DNA of 5,716 nucleotides from Alphaproteobacteria bacterium (lineage in GTDB: Bacteria; Pseudomonadota; Alphaproteobacteria; Rhodobacterales; Rhodobacteraceae): positions 1 to 5,716 of the forward strand of contig JAUIBJ010000269.1 of NCBI GenBank assembly GCA_030428025.1. The letters are read 5' to 3'. Within the stretch, counting starts at the first letter, position 1. The number at the start of each line of letters is the position of its first letter. Below are positions 1-5,314 of this stretch, piece after piece. The position numbers were made by a program, and so were the translations under genes. The notes under the pieces were generated by a model that saw nothing but the letters and a program-made list of their open reading frames with translations, did not search any database and was not told where the DNA came from.

Positions 1-1117
1 TCGCGGACCAGATGGTTGTTTGCAGATGCCCCTGATCCGTACCGTGCACCGGATCGTCCGCTTCGTCGTATTTGTAGCAGACCATGGTGGCGCCCTCGTC
101 CTCCCACCGAACCTGCCAATAGACGGAGTTGCCGACGAAGAACGCCATGTTCATCCCGGCCTCGATCCGGTCTTCCACCGCGTCGCGCATATTCCAGGAT
201 CAGTATTCGTCGTGACCGACGCTGACGACCAGATCGTAACGTTCCAGAATCTCGGGGCGATATTCGAGATCCTCGCTGGTGATGTAGTCGAAGGCATAGC
301 CTTCGCCCTCGGCCCATTGCACGAAGGGCTGCTCGTAGGAGGCCCAGCCCGCCGCGCCCACCCACATCGGGAAACCGTGTTTTTCGAGATATTCGAACAC
401 ATCGGCCGCAAAGCCATCGTTCGGTTCGCCGATATCGGCGACGCGCGAATTGACTATGTCCGGCTTGCGGATGAAACCGCGGGTGATCGGCCGCAGAACG
501 CTGACCTTGTGCCCGCCTTCGTAGAGGTTGCTGCCGCCCCAATTGTTGTAAGCGTGCAGCGTCGATGTCGGGATCAGCAGCGCCGCCTTGTTCGGTCGCG
601 CATCGCTGCCGCGCACGACAAAGAAATGATGCCACTCGTCTCGGTGCCCAGGCACGCCCTCGGTCATGAAGGTCACGATGTAGTAACCGCTGGTCCAGTC
701 ATCCGGGATCTCCAGATCGAAGGCGGCGGGCCAGCCGGCACCGGTTTCCCAGGCCCGGTCCGGAACCGGGAATTCCGCACCCTCGATCCCGCCACGCTCC
801 CAGACGATCTCTTCGGTGACGCCGCTGCGCACGATGCGCACCGAATAGCGCGGAGCGTTTGTCGAAACGTGGAACGAGACGGTTTCGCCAGCGGCAAAGC
901 TCAACCCGTTGGTGTAGCCCTCGATCACGGCGGCGCCGGACAGCACTGCGGCAAGCGCGGGGTGCGCGCGCAAGGCGGCGAGCGTTGCGGCGGCCGCACC
1001 CGTCGCACCCAGGAATGCGCGACGATCGACCGGGCCCATCCCCTCTGCCGCAGTTTCCACTTTCCTCTGCGTTCGGCTCTGCGTCGGGGTGCCCTGATTT
1101 ACGGTTTTCTCAGTCAT
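1..1117 (-). pseudogene. Tat-exported N,N-dimethylformamidase beta-subunit-like protein, interrupted by an in-frame TGA and cut by the window edge
   Basis: The family includes the large subunit of N,N-dimethylformamidase, an iron amidase that hydrolyses formamides; the substrate here is unknown. Residues are numbered from the upstream ATG at 1135. The preferred start is Met7 (1117): a hairpin (1152-1138) ends 2 nt before the upstream ATG, and GGAG lies 12 nt before Met7. A Tat signal follows (DRRAFLG, RR at 38-39, then an Ala-rich segment to about 62), predicting a periplasmic protein. Next come a beta-rich region (about 70-175), TLHAYNNWGG (193-201) and GHDEY (307-311). In this family GHDEY is followed by Trp-Ser. 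Here the Trp codon is TGA (202-200) and the next codon is Ser. Translation past it stays open and family-like for 66 codons, including NMAFFVGNSVYWQVRWE and ATMVCYK. A product ending at Tyr311 would lack the C-terminal half of the domain. Tyr196 and Tyr311 may correspond to the Tyr iron ligands of dimethylformamidase (inference). It is the last visible gene of the minus-strand cluster. Confidence 0.85.
200..202 (-). other. Premature TGA replacing the conserved Trp of GHDEYWS
   Basis: The minus strand reads GGT CAC GAC GAA TAC TGA TCC TGG AAT ATG, that is GHDEY-stop-SWNM. One base explains it: t at 200 on the plus strand instead of c would restore TGG. No frameshift is needed on either side. 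Other genes in the window end in TGA (4258-4260, 5312-5314, 1247-1245), so a general reassignment of TGA to Trp is not supported. Confidence 0.9.
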
Positions 1118-1135
1118 CTGCTCGCTTCGCTCCAT

Positions 1136-1244
1136 TTAGGCACGCGTTGCCTGTTACCTGACCTGCAACCGGCGCCGGAAATGGCCATTAACTGCCAGAT
1201 CGTCATCGAAGCCCGCCGCAGCAGCGCAGCGGCCCGCCACTTCG
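1136..1244. other. Spacer between the phosphotriesterase-like and amidase-like genes
   Basis: No gene is seen in this spacer. It holds a hairpin just before the amidase-like gene (AGGCA at 1138-1142, TGCCT at 1148-1152, loop 5 nt). It also holds two nearly adjacent perfect 10-bp palindromes, CCGGCGCCGG (1169-1178) and AATGGCCATT (1180-1189), and a GCCGC/GCGGC inverted repeat (1215-1219 and 1229-1233). No structure is followed by a T-run on the minus strand, so there is no convincing intrinsic terminator and cotranscription is possible. Confidence 0.4.
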
Positions 1245-2525
1245 TCACGCCGGCACAAGCATCCGCGCGGGATTGCCGACGACCAGTTGCGCGAGCGTCT
1301 CTTCGCTCACCCCGACATTGCGCAGAAGCGGCAGGGCAAAACTGGCGACGCGTGTATAGCCGTGCCCGCCATAGCTGCGCAGATGAACCTTGGAATAGCA
1401 GTCCTGGCTGACCACGATCTGCTTCTCGTAGCCTTCGCCGATCAGATAGTAGATCATCGCCAGCATCTCGGCATCGTTGTCGCCATTGGCGCCCTCGAAG
1501 GCATTCGGCGTCCCGTCATCCAGAAGAAACTCAAAGATCTCTGCGCCGCTGTTCGTGCTGAACGTGTCGAAGCTGAGGATGTAGCCGCGGTCCAGCATCC
1601 CCTTGTAGAAGTCGATATCGGCCACGATCCGGCTGCCCGGGTCCGTCACCAACGTCTTCAGGTCGTAGTTAACCAGATATTTCTGGATATGGGCCAGCAC
1701 CGTGCGCTCGGGCTGGCCGCCCCATTCGATCAGGTTGGCATGGATCTCTGTCGCCTGCGCCTGGTCCATGTTTGCGCCATGGTGAATCGTATAGAGCAGC
1801 CCGGTTTCCTTCTGCGCAGCGATGCAGGCGCGGGCGGCGCGGTGCTCGTTCTCTCCCCAGGCGTTCGGCGCCGTCTTGAGGTGTCCGGCCCGGATGCCGG
1901 TTTCGCCGAAACCTTTGTCGGCATGGCCGACGAAGGTGCGCGTCAGCTCCGCCTCGCTCATCTCCAGCGCCTCGTCGGGCCAGAAATGCGCGTCGCCCCC
2001 GTAGAGGCCGGTCGAGCAGACGATATGCACGCCGGTTTCTTCGCTCAACCCACGCAGGGTCTCGTGGAAATCGGGCCGCAGTTGCTTGCCCCAGGGCGAG
2101 ACTTCCAGAATCGAATTGCCCTGCGCCTGGCGGAAATACTGCAACTCCTTCAACATCAGGTCCCGTTCAGCGAGACTCCAGGCGTCCCGGCTCAACGCGA
2201 AGCCGCCCATGTTGAGATAGCCCAGATCCTCCATCGCCACCGGCTTGAGCGGATCGACGGCGAAATAGAGATCCTTGTCGATCTTGTCGTAGAGCGGGCT
2301 CGTCTCCTCGTAATAGCCCGAGAAATCGACATAGACATGCTCGTGCATGAGCGTGAACCCGAGCTCCGCCGCCGGGACCGCCCCGCGCACGGTCATCACG
2401 GTCCCGCCGCTAGTCTGGGCGCTGGCGCGAGACGCGCTCAGGAAACCCGCCGACATGGCCAGCGCTCCGGCGCTCGCCGCCGCAGCCTCCAGAAATTCGC
2501 GGCGGGTCTTTTCGTAACTTGCCAT
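1245..2525 (-). CDS. Tat-exported phosphotriesterase-family metal-dependent hydrolase
   Basis: A 426-residue amidohydrolase-superfamily protein of the phosphotriesterase (PTE)/lactonase group. These are binuclear-metal TIM barrels that hydrolyse phosphotriesters, lactones or related esters; the substrate here is not predictable. The N-terminus has a consensus Tat motif, TRREFL (7-12), a hydrophobic Ala-rich stretch and a likely cleavage site ASA|QT (after 36), so it should act in the periplasm. All expected metal ligands are visible: HEH (His61, His63), the bridging Lys217 in GHLK, His248 in YTIHHG, His279 in LAHIQKY and Asp375 in VSQD. The C-terminus has GNPARML (417-423), like the family's NPARFL ending. 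It is longer than typical PTEs (about 330 residues) because of the signal and extra segments near 67-118 and 320-350. The start is supported by AAAGG (2538-2534), 8 nt before ATG. It lies 65 nt after the small tail-like ORF and 127 nt before the amidase-like gene's preferred start. Confidence 0.92.
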   Translation of the reverse strand: MASYEKTRREFLEAAAASAGALAMSAGFLSASRASAQTSGGTVMTVRGAVPAAELGFTLMHEHVYVDFSGYYEETSPLYDKIDKDLYFAVDPLKPVAMEDLGYLNMGGFALSRDAWSLAERDLMLKELQYFRQAQGNSILEVSPWGKQLRPDFHETLRGLSEETGVHIVCSTGLYGGDAHFWPDEALEMSEAELTRTFVGHADKGFGETGIRAGHLKTAPNAWGENEHRAARACIAAQKETGLLYTIHHGANMDQAQATEIHANLIEWGGQPERTVLAHIQKYLVNYDLKTLVTDPGSRIVADIDFYKGMLDRGYILSFDTFSTNSGAEIFEFLLDDGTPNAFEGANGDNDAEMLAMIYYLIGEGYEKQIVVSQDCYSKVHLRSYGGHGYTRVASFALPLLRNVGVSEETLAQLVVGNPARMLVPA

Positions 2526-2547
2526 GGTGTTCGCCTTTGCAGTGAGG

Positions 2548-2563
2548 GGCGGCCGTTGCCGCC
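2548..2563 (-). promoter_or_regulatory. Leader hairpin upstream of the phosphotriesterase-like gene
   Basis: On the minus strand GGCGGC-AACG-GCCGCC forms a perfect 6-bp stem with an AACG loop. It ends 9 nt before the AAAGG ribosome-binding site. It could affect translation, or mark the end of the upstream ORF's transcript, but there is no T-run after it. The same loop and spacing recur before the luciferase-like gene. Confidence 0.4.
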
Positions 2564-2590
2564 GGGCTCGGGTGGGTGGACGCGCCGCGC

Positions 2591-2857
2591 TCAGGCGGTG
2601 TGCCGGTCGAGAACGTTGCAGGTGATCCGCTCTGTTGCCCGGTCACGCCATTTCAGGCCGAGGAGCCAATCGACCGTCCCGGTACAGAAGATCTTGCCCC
2701 GGCCCTTGGGCGCGACCGCGATCCGGGCGGGGCCGTAGCGGTCATGGGGCCATTCGTCCCGGCCAGTGGCCGTGGCATCTGGCGCTGATTTCTGTAGCGT
2801 TTCGCTGTGCGCAGGTTCGTCCCGGCTCGTCTTGCGGTCGGTCATTTTTCGGTCCAT
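2591..2857 (-). CDS. Small ORF resembling the C-terminal tail of N,N-dimethylformamidase-like large subunits
   Basis: An 88-residue ORF, or 84 residues from the in-frame ATG at 2845. The first 35 residues are polar and low in order. Residues 41-86 (YGPARIAVAP, GRGKIFCTGTVDWLLGL, ERITCNVLDR) match, from memory of the family, the usual end of the amidase large subunit: Gly-rich turn, F-x-x-G-[ST]-x-x-W, then a helix ending R-I-T-x-N-V-L. Nothing like the upstream part of that domain precedes it; the frame is open to a stop at 3028-3026 but that stretch does not look protein-like. AGGGGA lies directly before the 2857 ATG, too close for it, and about 12 nt before the 2845 ATG, so 2845 may be the true start. 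It is either a truncated remnant of a second amidase gene or a free-standing small protein. It is the first ORF of the minus-strand cluster, 65 nt ahead of the phosphotriesterase-like gene. Confidence 0.5.
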   Translation of the reverse strand: MDRKMTDRKTSRDEPAHSETLQKSAPDATATGRDEWPHDRYGPARIAVAPKGRGKIFCTGTVDWLLGLKWRDRATERITCNVLDRHTA

Positions 2858-2864
2858 TCCCCTA

Positions 2865-2894
2865 TGGCACAGGATCGATACTGCGCAGTGGCAC
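2865..2894. promoter_or_regulatory. Candidate operator: 10-bp palindrome with flanking TGGCAC repeats
   Basis: ACTGCGCAGT (2880-2889) is a perfect palindrome. TGGCAC occurs at 2865-2870 and 2889-2894, 24 nt apart in the same direction. The cluster is 8 to 37 nt upstream of the small tail-like ORF on the minus strand, where a repressor or promoter element would be expected. The assignment rests on position and symmetry only. Confidence 0.25.
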
Positions 2895-3205
2895 GCCGGA
2901 AAAAGCCAGTTTCTGCCAGAGCCCCAAAAACCTTGGCTGACGCTCTCCCACCGAGTTGGCCCGTGGCTACGTTTGGAAAAAGGAAGATCCGACGTCGCCT
3001 TGCAAGATAGTCGCAGGTTCGCGGCTCACTGTGCGGATCCAACGCGATAGCGAAACGTCGGGGGCGGTTCACCGCGATCATGGGCGCTGTAGACCCGCCA
3101 ATCACACGCTCTCGACTTCATGGCGATCACCTTCTGCGCAAAGGCCAACATGTGTTGCGCGGCACCGCGGATTGGTTCTGCAGGTCGATCGGCCTATCTG
3201 ATCAG

Positions 3206-3225
3206 AGAAGCGCAACGGCGCTTTT
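3206..3225 (+). promoter_or_regulatory. Leader hairpin upstream of the luciferase-like gene
   Basis: AAGCGC-AACG-GCGCTT (3208-3223) is a perfect 6-bp stem with an AACG loop. It extends to 8 bp with a G-T and an A-T pair and carries TTTT on its 3' side. It ends 9 nt before the GGGGA ribosome-binding site at 3233-3237. It could be a leader structure controlling translation or a weak terminator/attenuator; the T-run is short and is interrupted by G. Confidence 0.4.
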
Positions 3226-3243
3226 GTCATTTGGGGACGTGCG

Positions 3244-4260
3244 ATGAAGAAGATTGGCTTTCTGTCCTTCGGGCATTGGAACACCGAGCCCGGCTCGCCC
3301 CTCCGGAGTGCCGGCGAGACCCTGAGGCAATCCATCGAACTGGCGGTGGCGGCCGAAGAGCTGGGCATCGACGGGGCGTATTTCCGCGTACACCATTTCG
3401 CGCGGCAGCTGGCGTCACCCTTTCCGCTGCTGGCCGCGGTGGGTGCGCGGACGTCGAAGATCGAGATCGGCACCGGCGTCATCGACATGCGTTATGAAAA
3501 CCCGCTCTACATGATCGAGGATGCCGGCGCGGCCGACCTGATCTCCGGCGGCCGGCTGCAACTCGGCATCAGTCGCGGCTCGCCCGAGCAGGTGATCGAC
3601 GGCTGGCGCCATTTCGGCTATGCACCGGGCGAAGGCGAGGATGCAGCGGACATGGCACGGCGCCACGCTGAAGTCTTCCTGAAGCATCTGGATGGGGAAG
3701 GCTTTGCCCAGCCCAACCCGCGCCCGATGTTTCCGAACCCGCCGGGCCTGCTGCGGCTCGAACCGCATTCGCCGGGACTGCGAAATCGCATCTGGTGGGG
3801 TTCGGCCTCGGACGCGACCGCGGTGTGGGCGGCACAGATGGGAATGAACCTTCAGAGCTCCACCCTCAAGGTCGATGAAACGGGCGAGCCGTTCCATGTG
3901 CAGCAAGCGAAGCAGATCCGCGCCTTCCGAGACGCCTGGAAGGAGGCGGGACACGATCACGAGCCGCGCGTGTCGGTCAGCAGGTCGATCTTTGCACTGA
4001 TGAATGACATGGACCGGATGTATTTCGGCCGCGGCAACGAAAGCGACCAGATCGGTCACATAGACAATTTCCGCGGTATCTTCGGTCGTGGATACGCCGC
4101 CGAGCCGGATCGGCTGGTCGATGAACTGAAAATGGACGAGGCGATTGCAGAGGCCGATACGCTGCTCCTGACGGTCCCGAACATGCTTGGGGTCGACTAC
4201 AACGTCCATGTGATGGAAAGCATCCTGACCCATGTGGCCCCGGCGCTTGGCTGGCGCTGA
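3244..4260 (+). CDS. LLM-class flavin-dependent monooxygenase (bacterial luciferase-like)
   Basis: A complete 338-residue cytoplasmic protein of the luciferase-like monooxygenase superfamily. These are TIM-barrel enzymes that use reduced FMN and oxygen to oxidise varied substrates such as aldehydes, alkanesulfonates or xenobiotics. Family features in order are an N-terminal beta strand MKKIGFLSFGHW (1-12), EELGIDGAYFRVHHF (38-52, the usual D-x-x-W/Y-x-x-E/R-HH region), KIEIGTGVIDMRYENP (72-87), and AADLISGGRLQLGISRGSP (96-114, the diagnostic D-x-x-S-G-G-R-x-x-x-G-x-x-R-G motif). The length is normal. GGGGA sits 6 nt before the ATG. No signal peptide is seen, in contrast to the two exported hydrolases, and no flavin reductase gene is present, so FMNH2 would come from elsewhere. 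It is divergent from the hydrolase cluster. The substrate is unknown. Confidence 0.92.
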   Translation: MKKIGFLSFGHWNTEPGSPLRSAGETLRQSIELAVAAEELGIDGAYFRVHHFARQLASPFPLLAAVGARTSKIEIGTGVIDMRYENPLYMIEDAGAADLISGGRLQLGISRGSPEQVIDGWRHFGYAPGEGEDAADMARRHAEVFLKHLDGEGFAQPNPRPMFPNPPGLLRLEPHSPGLRNRIWWGSASDATAVWAAQMGMNLQSSTLKVDETGEPFHVQQAKQIRAFRDAWKEAGHDHEPRVSVSRSIFALMNDMDRMYFGRGNESDQIGHIDNFRGIFGRGYAAEPDRLVDELKMDEAIAEADTLLLTVPNMLGVDYNVHVMESILTHVAPALGWR

Positions 4261-4272
4261 GGCGGCACCTCA
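4258..4272 (+). terminator. Weak hairpin overlapping the luciferase-like stop codon
   Basis: TGAGG-CGGCA-CCTCA gives a 5-bp stem that includes the TGA stop. The sequence after it is AACAAAC with no T-run, so it is not a canonical intrinsic terminator. It is the only stem near the end of the gene. Confidence 0.2.
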
Positions 4273-4418
4273 ACAAACTATACAATGATTTCCGATCCAG
4301 ATGGCGGGCCTGGCAGGATGAAATGTGAACTCGCCAAGCTCTCGTCGTTCCTTCGAAACAACTGCCGCCCAGCACCTTGTTCCAGGTGGTGTTGGCGTTT
4401 CGATTCGCGAAAAACCTG

Positions 4419-4508
4419 TGGCGGAAGCGGTGGGATTCGAACCCACGAAACCCTTTCAGGTTTGCTGGTTTTCAAGACCAGTGCCTTCAACCGCTCGGCC
4501 ACGCTTCC
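4419..4508 (-). tRNA. tRNA-Ser (anticodon UGA)
   Basis: The minus strand gives a complete 90-nt class II tRNA. The acceptor stem is GGAAGCG (4508-4502) with CGCTTCC (4429-4423), then discriminator G (4422) and an encoded CCA (4421-4419). The D-arm region contains GTGGCCGAGCGGTTGAAGGC. The anticodon stem CTGGT/ACCAG encloses the loop CTTGAAA, with anticodon TGA at 4474-4472. A long variable arm typical of serine tRNAs follows, then the T-arm with GGTTCGAATCC. It decodes UCA and other UCN codons. The gene is convergent with the luciferase-like gene (158 nt gap) and divergent from the lipoprotein gene. Confidence 0.97.
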
Positions 4509-4512
4509 GTCG

Positions 4513-4531
4513 GATCCGGTCCCGCCGGATC
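4513..4531 (-). promoter_or_regulatory. Inverted repeat immediately upstream of tRNA-Ser
   Basis: GATCCGG (4513-4519) and CCGGATC (4525-4531) are perfect inverted 7-mers with a 5-nt loop. The repeat ends 4 nt from the mature 5' end of the tRNA. It could be a hairpin in the pre-tRNA leader or lie in the tRNA promoter. No clear -35/-10 pair was recognised here. Confidence 0.3.
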
Positions 4532-4646
4532 TCGAAGAGACCCAAGGGAAACCGCATACCAATGCGCGCGAGATTTAGGCGCGGGGGGCCGGGGAAACAA
4601 GCGGTTTTCATATCTCCGCGCCGGATGTGATCGCGGTAGCGCGGGC

Positions 4647-4675
4647 TTTTCACTGCATGGCGCGCGCGCTATGCT
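4647..4675 (+). promoter_or_regulatory. Candidate sigma70-type promoter of the lipoprotein-carboxypeptidase pair
   Basis: TTTTCA (4647-4652) and TATGCT (4670-4675) each match four of six consensus bases of TTGACA and TATAAT, with exactly 17 nt between them. Initiation near 4682 would give a leader of about 54 nt before the ATG at 4736. The spacer is largely filled by a 20-bp near-perfect palindrome. It is a plausible but unproven promoter; alphaproteobacterial promoters are often degenerate. Confidence 0.35.
4655..4674. repeat. 20-bp near-perfect palindrome of alternating GC
   Basis: GCATGGCGCG is followed directly by CGCGCTATGC, its reverse complement except for one G-T pair (4659/4670). 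The core is an uninterrupted CG alternation (4661-4669). It overlaps the candidate promoter spacer of the lipoprotein gene and could be an operator or simply a structure-prone GC tract. Confidence 0.4.
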
Positions 4676-4735
4676 CGCGCGCAGGTACACGAGAGCGGCG
4701 AAAGACCAGTGTGCCGGAGCAGGCGGGAAACGGGC

Positions 4736-5314
4736 ATGGGACGAATTCTGAAACTCTGCGGACGGGCTCATCAGGCGTTCGGGTTGGCTGCGGTCATCGC
4801 ATTGGCGGGCTGTGCGCAGGGCATCGGGCCGGGTGACGGAGGCACCAACCGTGCTGAGGGGGTGCCGGCGGGTGATGTCGCGGCGCCGGAGGTGTTTCAG
4901 GCGACCGAAGCCGGTCTTTGGGACGGGCGGCCTTCGCTGGGCGGCATCTGGGTGGCGCACCCGGATGTGACAGACCCGGAAAAGGTGCTGATCCGCAATG
5001 CCGCCAACGGCCAGTCGGTGATAGGGGCGCTGTTCCGCCGTGAACGTGCCATGCCGGGGCCGCGTATCCAGGTGTCGTCCGAGGCGGCGGCCGAGCTGGG
5101 CATGTTGGCCGGCGCACCGGTGGAACTGAGCGTAACCGCATTGCGCCCCGCGCCCGAGGACACGCCGGCCACGGGCGACTCCAAACCGGCGGAGGAAGCC
5201 GGGGCCACCGAAACCGCAGAGGCGGCAGAGGCTCAACCCGGCGGACTGACCCGGTTCTGGGCCGGTCTGACAGGCACTGCCACCACCGTTGCAACCGCGC
5301 AGGAGACGGAATGA
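4736..5314 (+). CDS. Small RlpA-like (double-psi beta-barrel-like) lipoprotein
   Basis: A 192-residue lipoprotein starting at ATG 4736; AGGCGGG lies 8 nt upstream. An in-frame GTG at 4709 would put nine residues before the signal and is less likely. The signal peptide ends in the lipobox L23-A24-G25-C26. Position +2 after Cys is Ala, so outer-membrane sorting is expected. Residues about 60-135 contain LWDGRPSLGGIWVAHP, then VLIRNAANGQSVIGALFRRE and IQVSSEAAAELGMLAGAPVEL. This resembles the order of elements in RlpA-type double-psi beta-barrels (N-x-x-N-G-x-S-V, then S-x-x-A-A-x-x-L-G-M). The C-terminal part (about 140-170) is an Ala/Glu/Pro-rich linker. RlpA proteins act on or bind septal peptidoglycan, and the coupled downstream carboxypeptidase fits an envelope role. 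Catalytic activity is not established here because the canonical catalytic residues were not identified. Confidence 0.75.
   Translation: MGRILKLCGRAHQAFGLAAVIALAGCAQGIGPGDGGTNRAEGVPAGDVAAPEVFQATEAGLWDGRPSLGGIWVAHPDVTDPEKVLIRNAANGQSVIGALFRRERAMPGPRIQVSSEAAAELGMLAGAPVELSVTALRPAPEDTPATGDSKPAEEAGATETAEAAEAQPGGLTRFWAGLTGTATTVATAQETE
5301..5305 (+). promoter_or_regulatory. Ribosome-binding site AGGAG of the carboxypeptidase gene
   Basis: AGGAG lies inside the end of the lipoprotein gene, 5 nt before ATG 5311, 8 nt before ATG 5314 and 14 nt before ATG 5320. It favours one of the first two starts. The 5311 ATG overlaps the lipoprotein stop (ATGA), which suggests translational coupling. Confidence 0.7.

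Larger units (their letters stand above)
2858..3243. other. Divergent intergenic region
   Basis: This is 386 nt with no convincing gene; frames open here do not read like protein. It must hold the promoter of the plus-strand luciferase-like gene and probably that of the minus-strand cluster, but no pair of -35/-10 boxes stands out. Visible structure includes a perfect palindrome ACTGCGCAGT (2880-2889) beside two direct TGGCAC copies (2865-2870 and 2889-2894), an ATCGAT palindrome (2874-2879), and the hairpin at 3206-3225. No regulator gene is present in the window. Confidence 0.5.

Noticed and set aside
200..202. TGA read as Trp by a variant genetic code, or as selenocysteine
   Set aside because: TGA is used as the normal stop in at least three other genes of the window. 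The family has Trp, not Cys or Sec, at this position. A point mutation or error is simpler.
20..1411. Long plus-strand open frame of 463 codons opposite the amidase-like gene
   Set aside because: It is antisense to a recognisable Tat-exported family protein, has no family motifs of its own, and is the usual by-product of GC-rich codon usage.
1287..2738. Long plus-strand open frame of 483 codons opposite the phosphotriesterase-like gene
   Set aside because: The minus strand has a full set of metal ligands, a signal peptide and a ribosome-binding site. The plus frame has none and is a shadow.
2865..2895. Sigma54 promoter based on TGGCAC
   Set aside because: The TTGC element at the required distance is missing after both TGGCAC copies.
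3415..4233. Minus-strand open frame of 272 codons opposite the luciferase-like gene
   Set aside because: It is antisense to a complete, motif-bearing monooxygenase with a good ribosome-binding site.
4373..4388. CACCT/AGGTG hairpin as a terminator between the luciferase-like gene and the tRNA
   Set aside because: The stem is only 5 bp and no T-run follows on either strand.
4632..4650. CGCG-GTAG-CGCG followed by GGGCTTTT as an intrinsic terminator
   Set aside because: The stem is 4 bp, the T-run is short, and no gene on the plus strand ends just before it.
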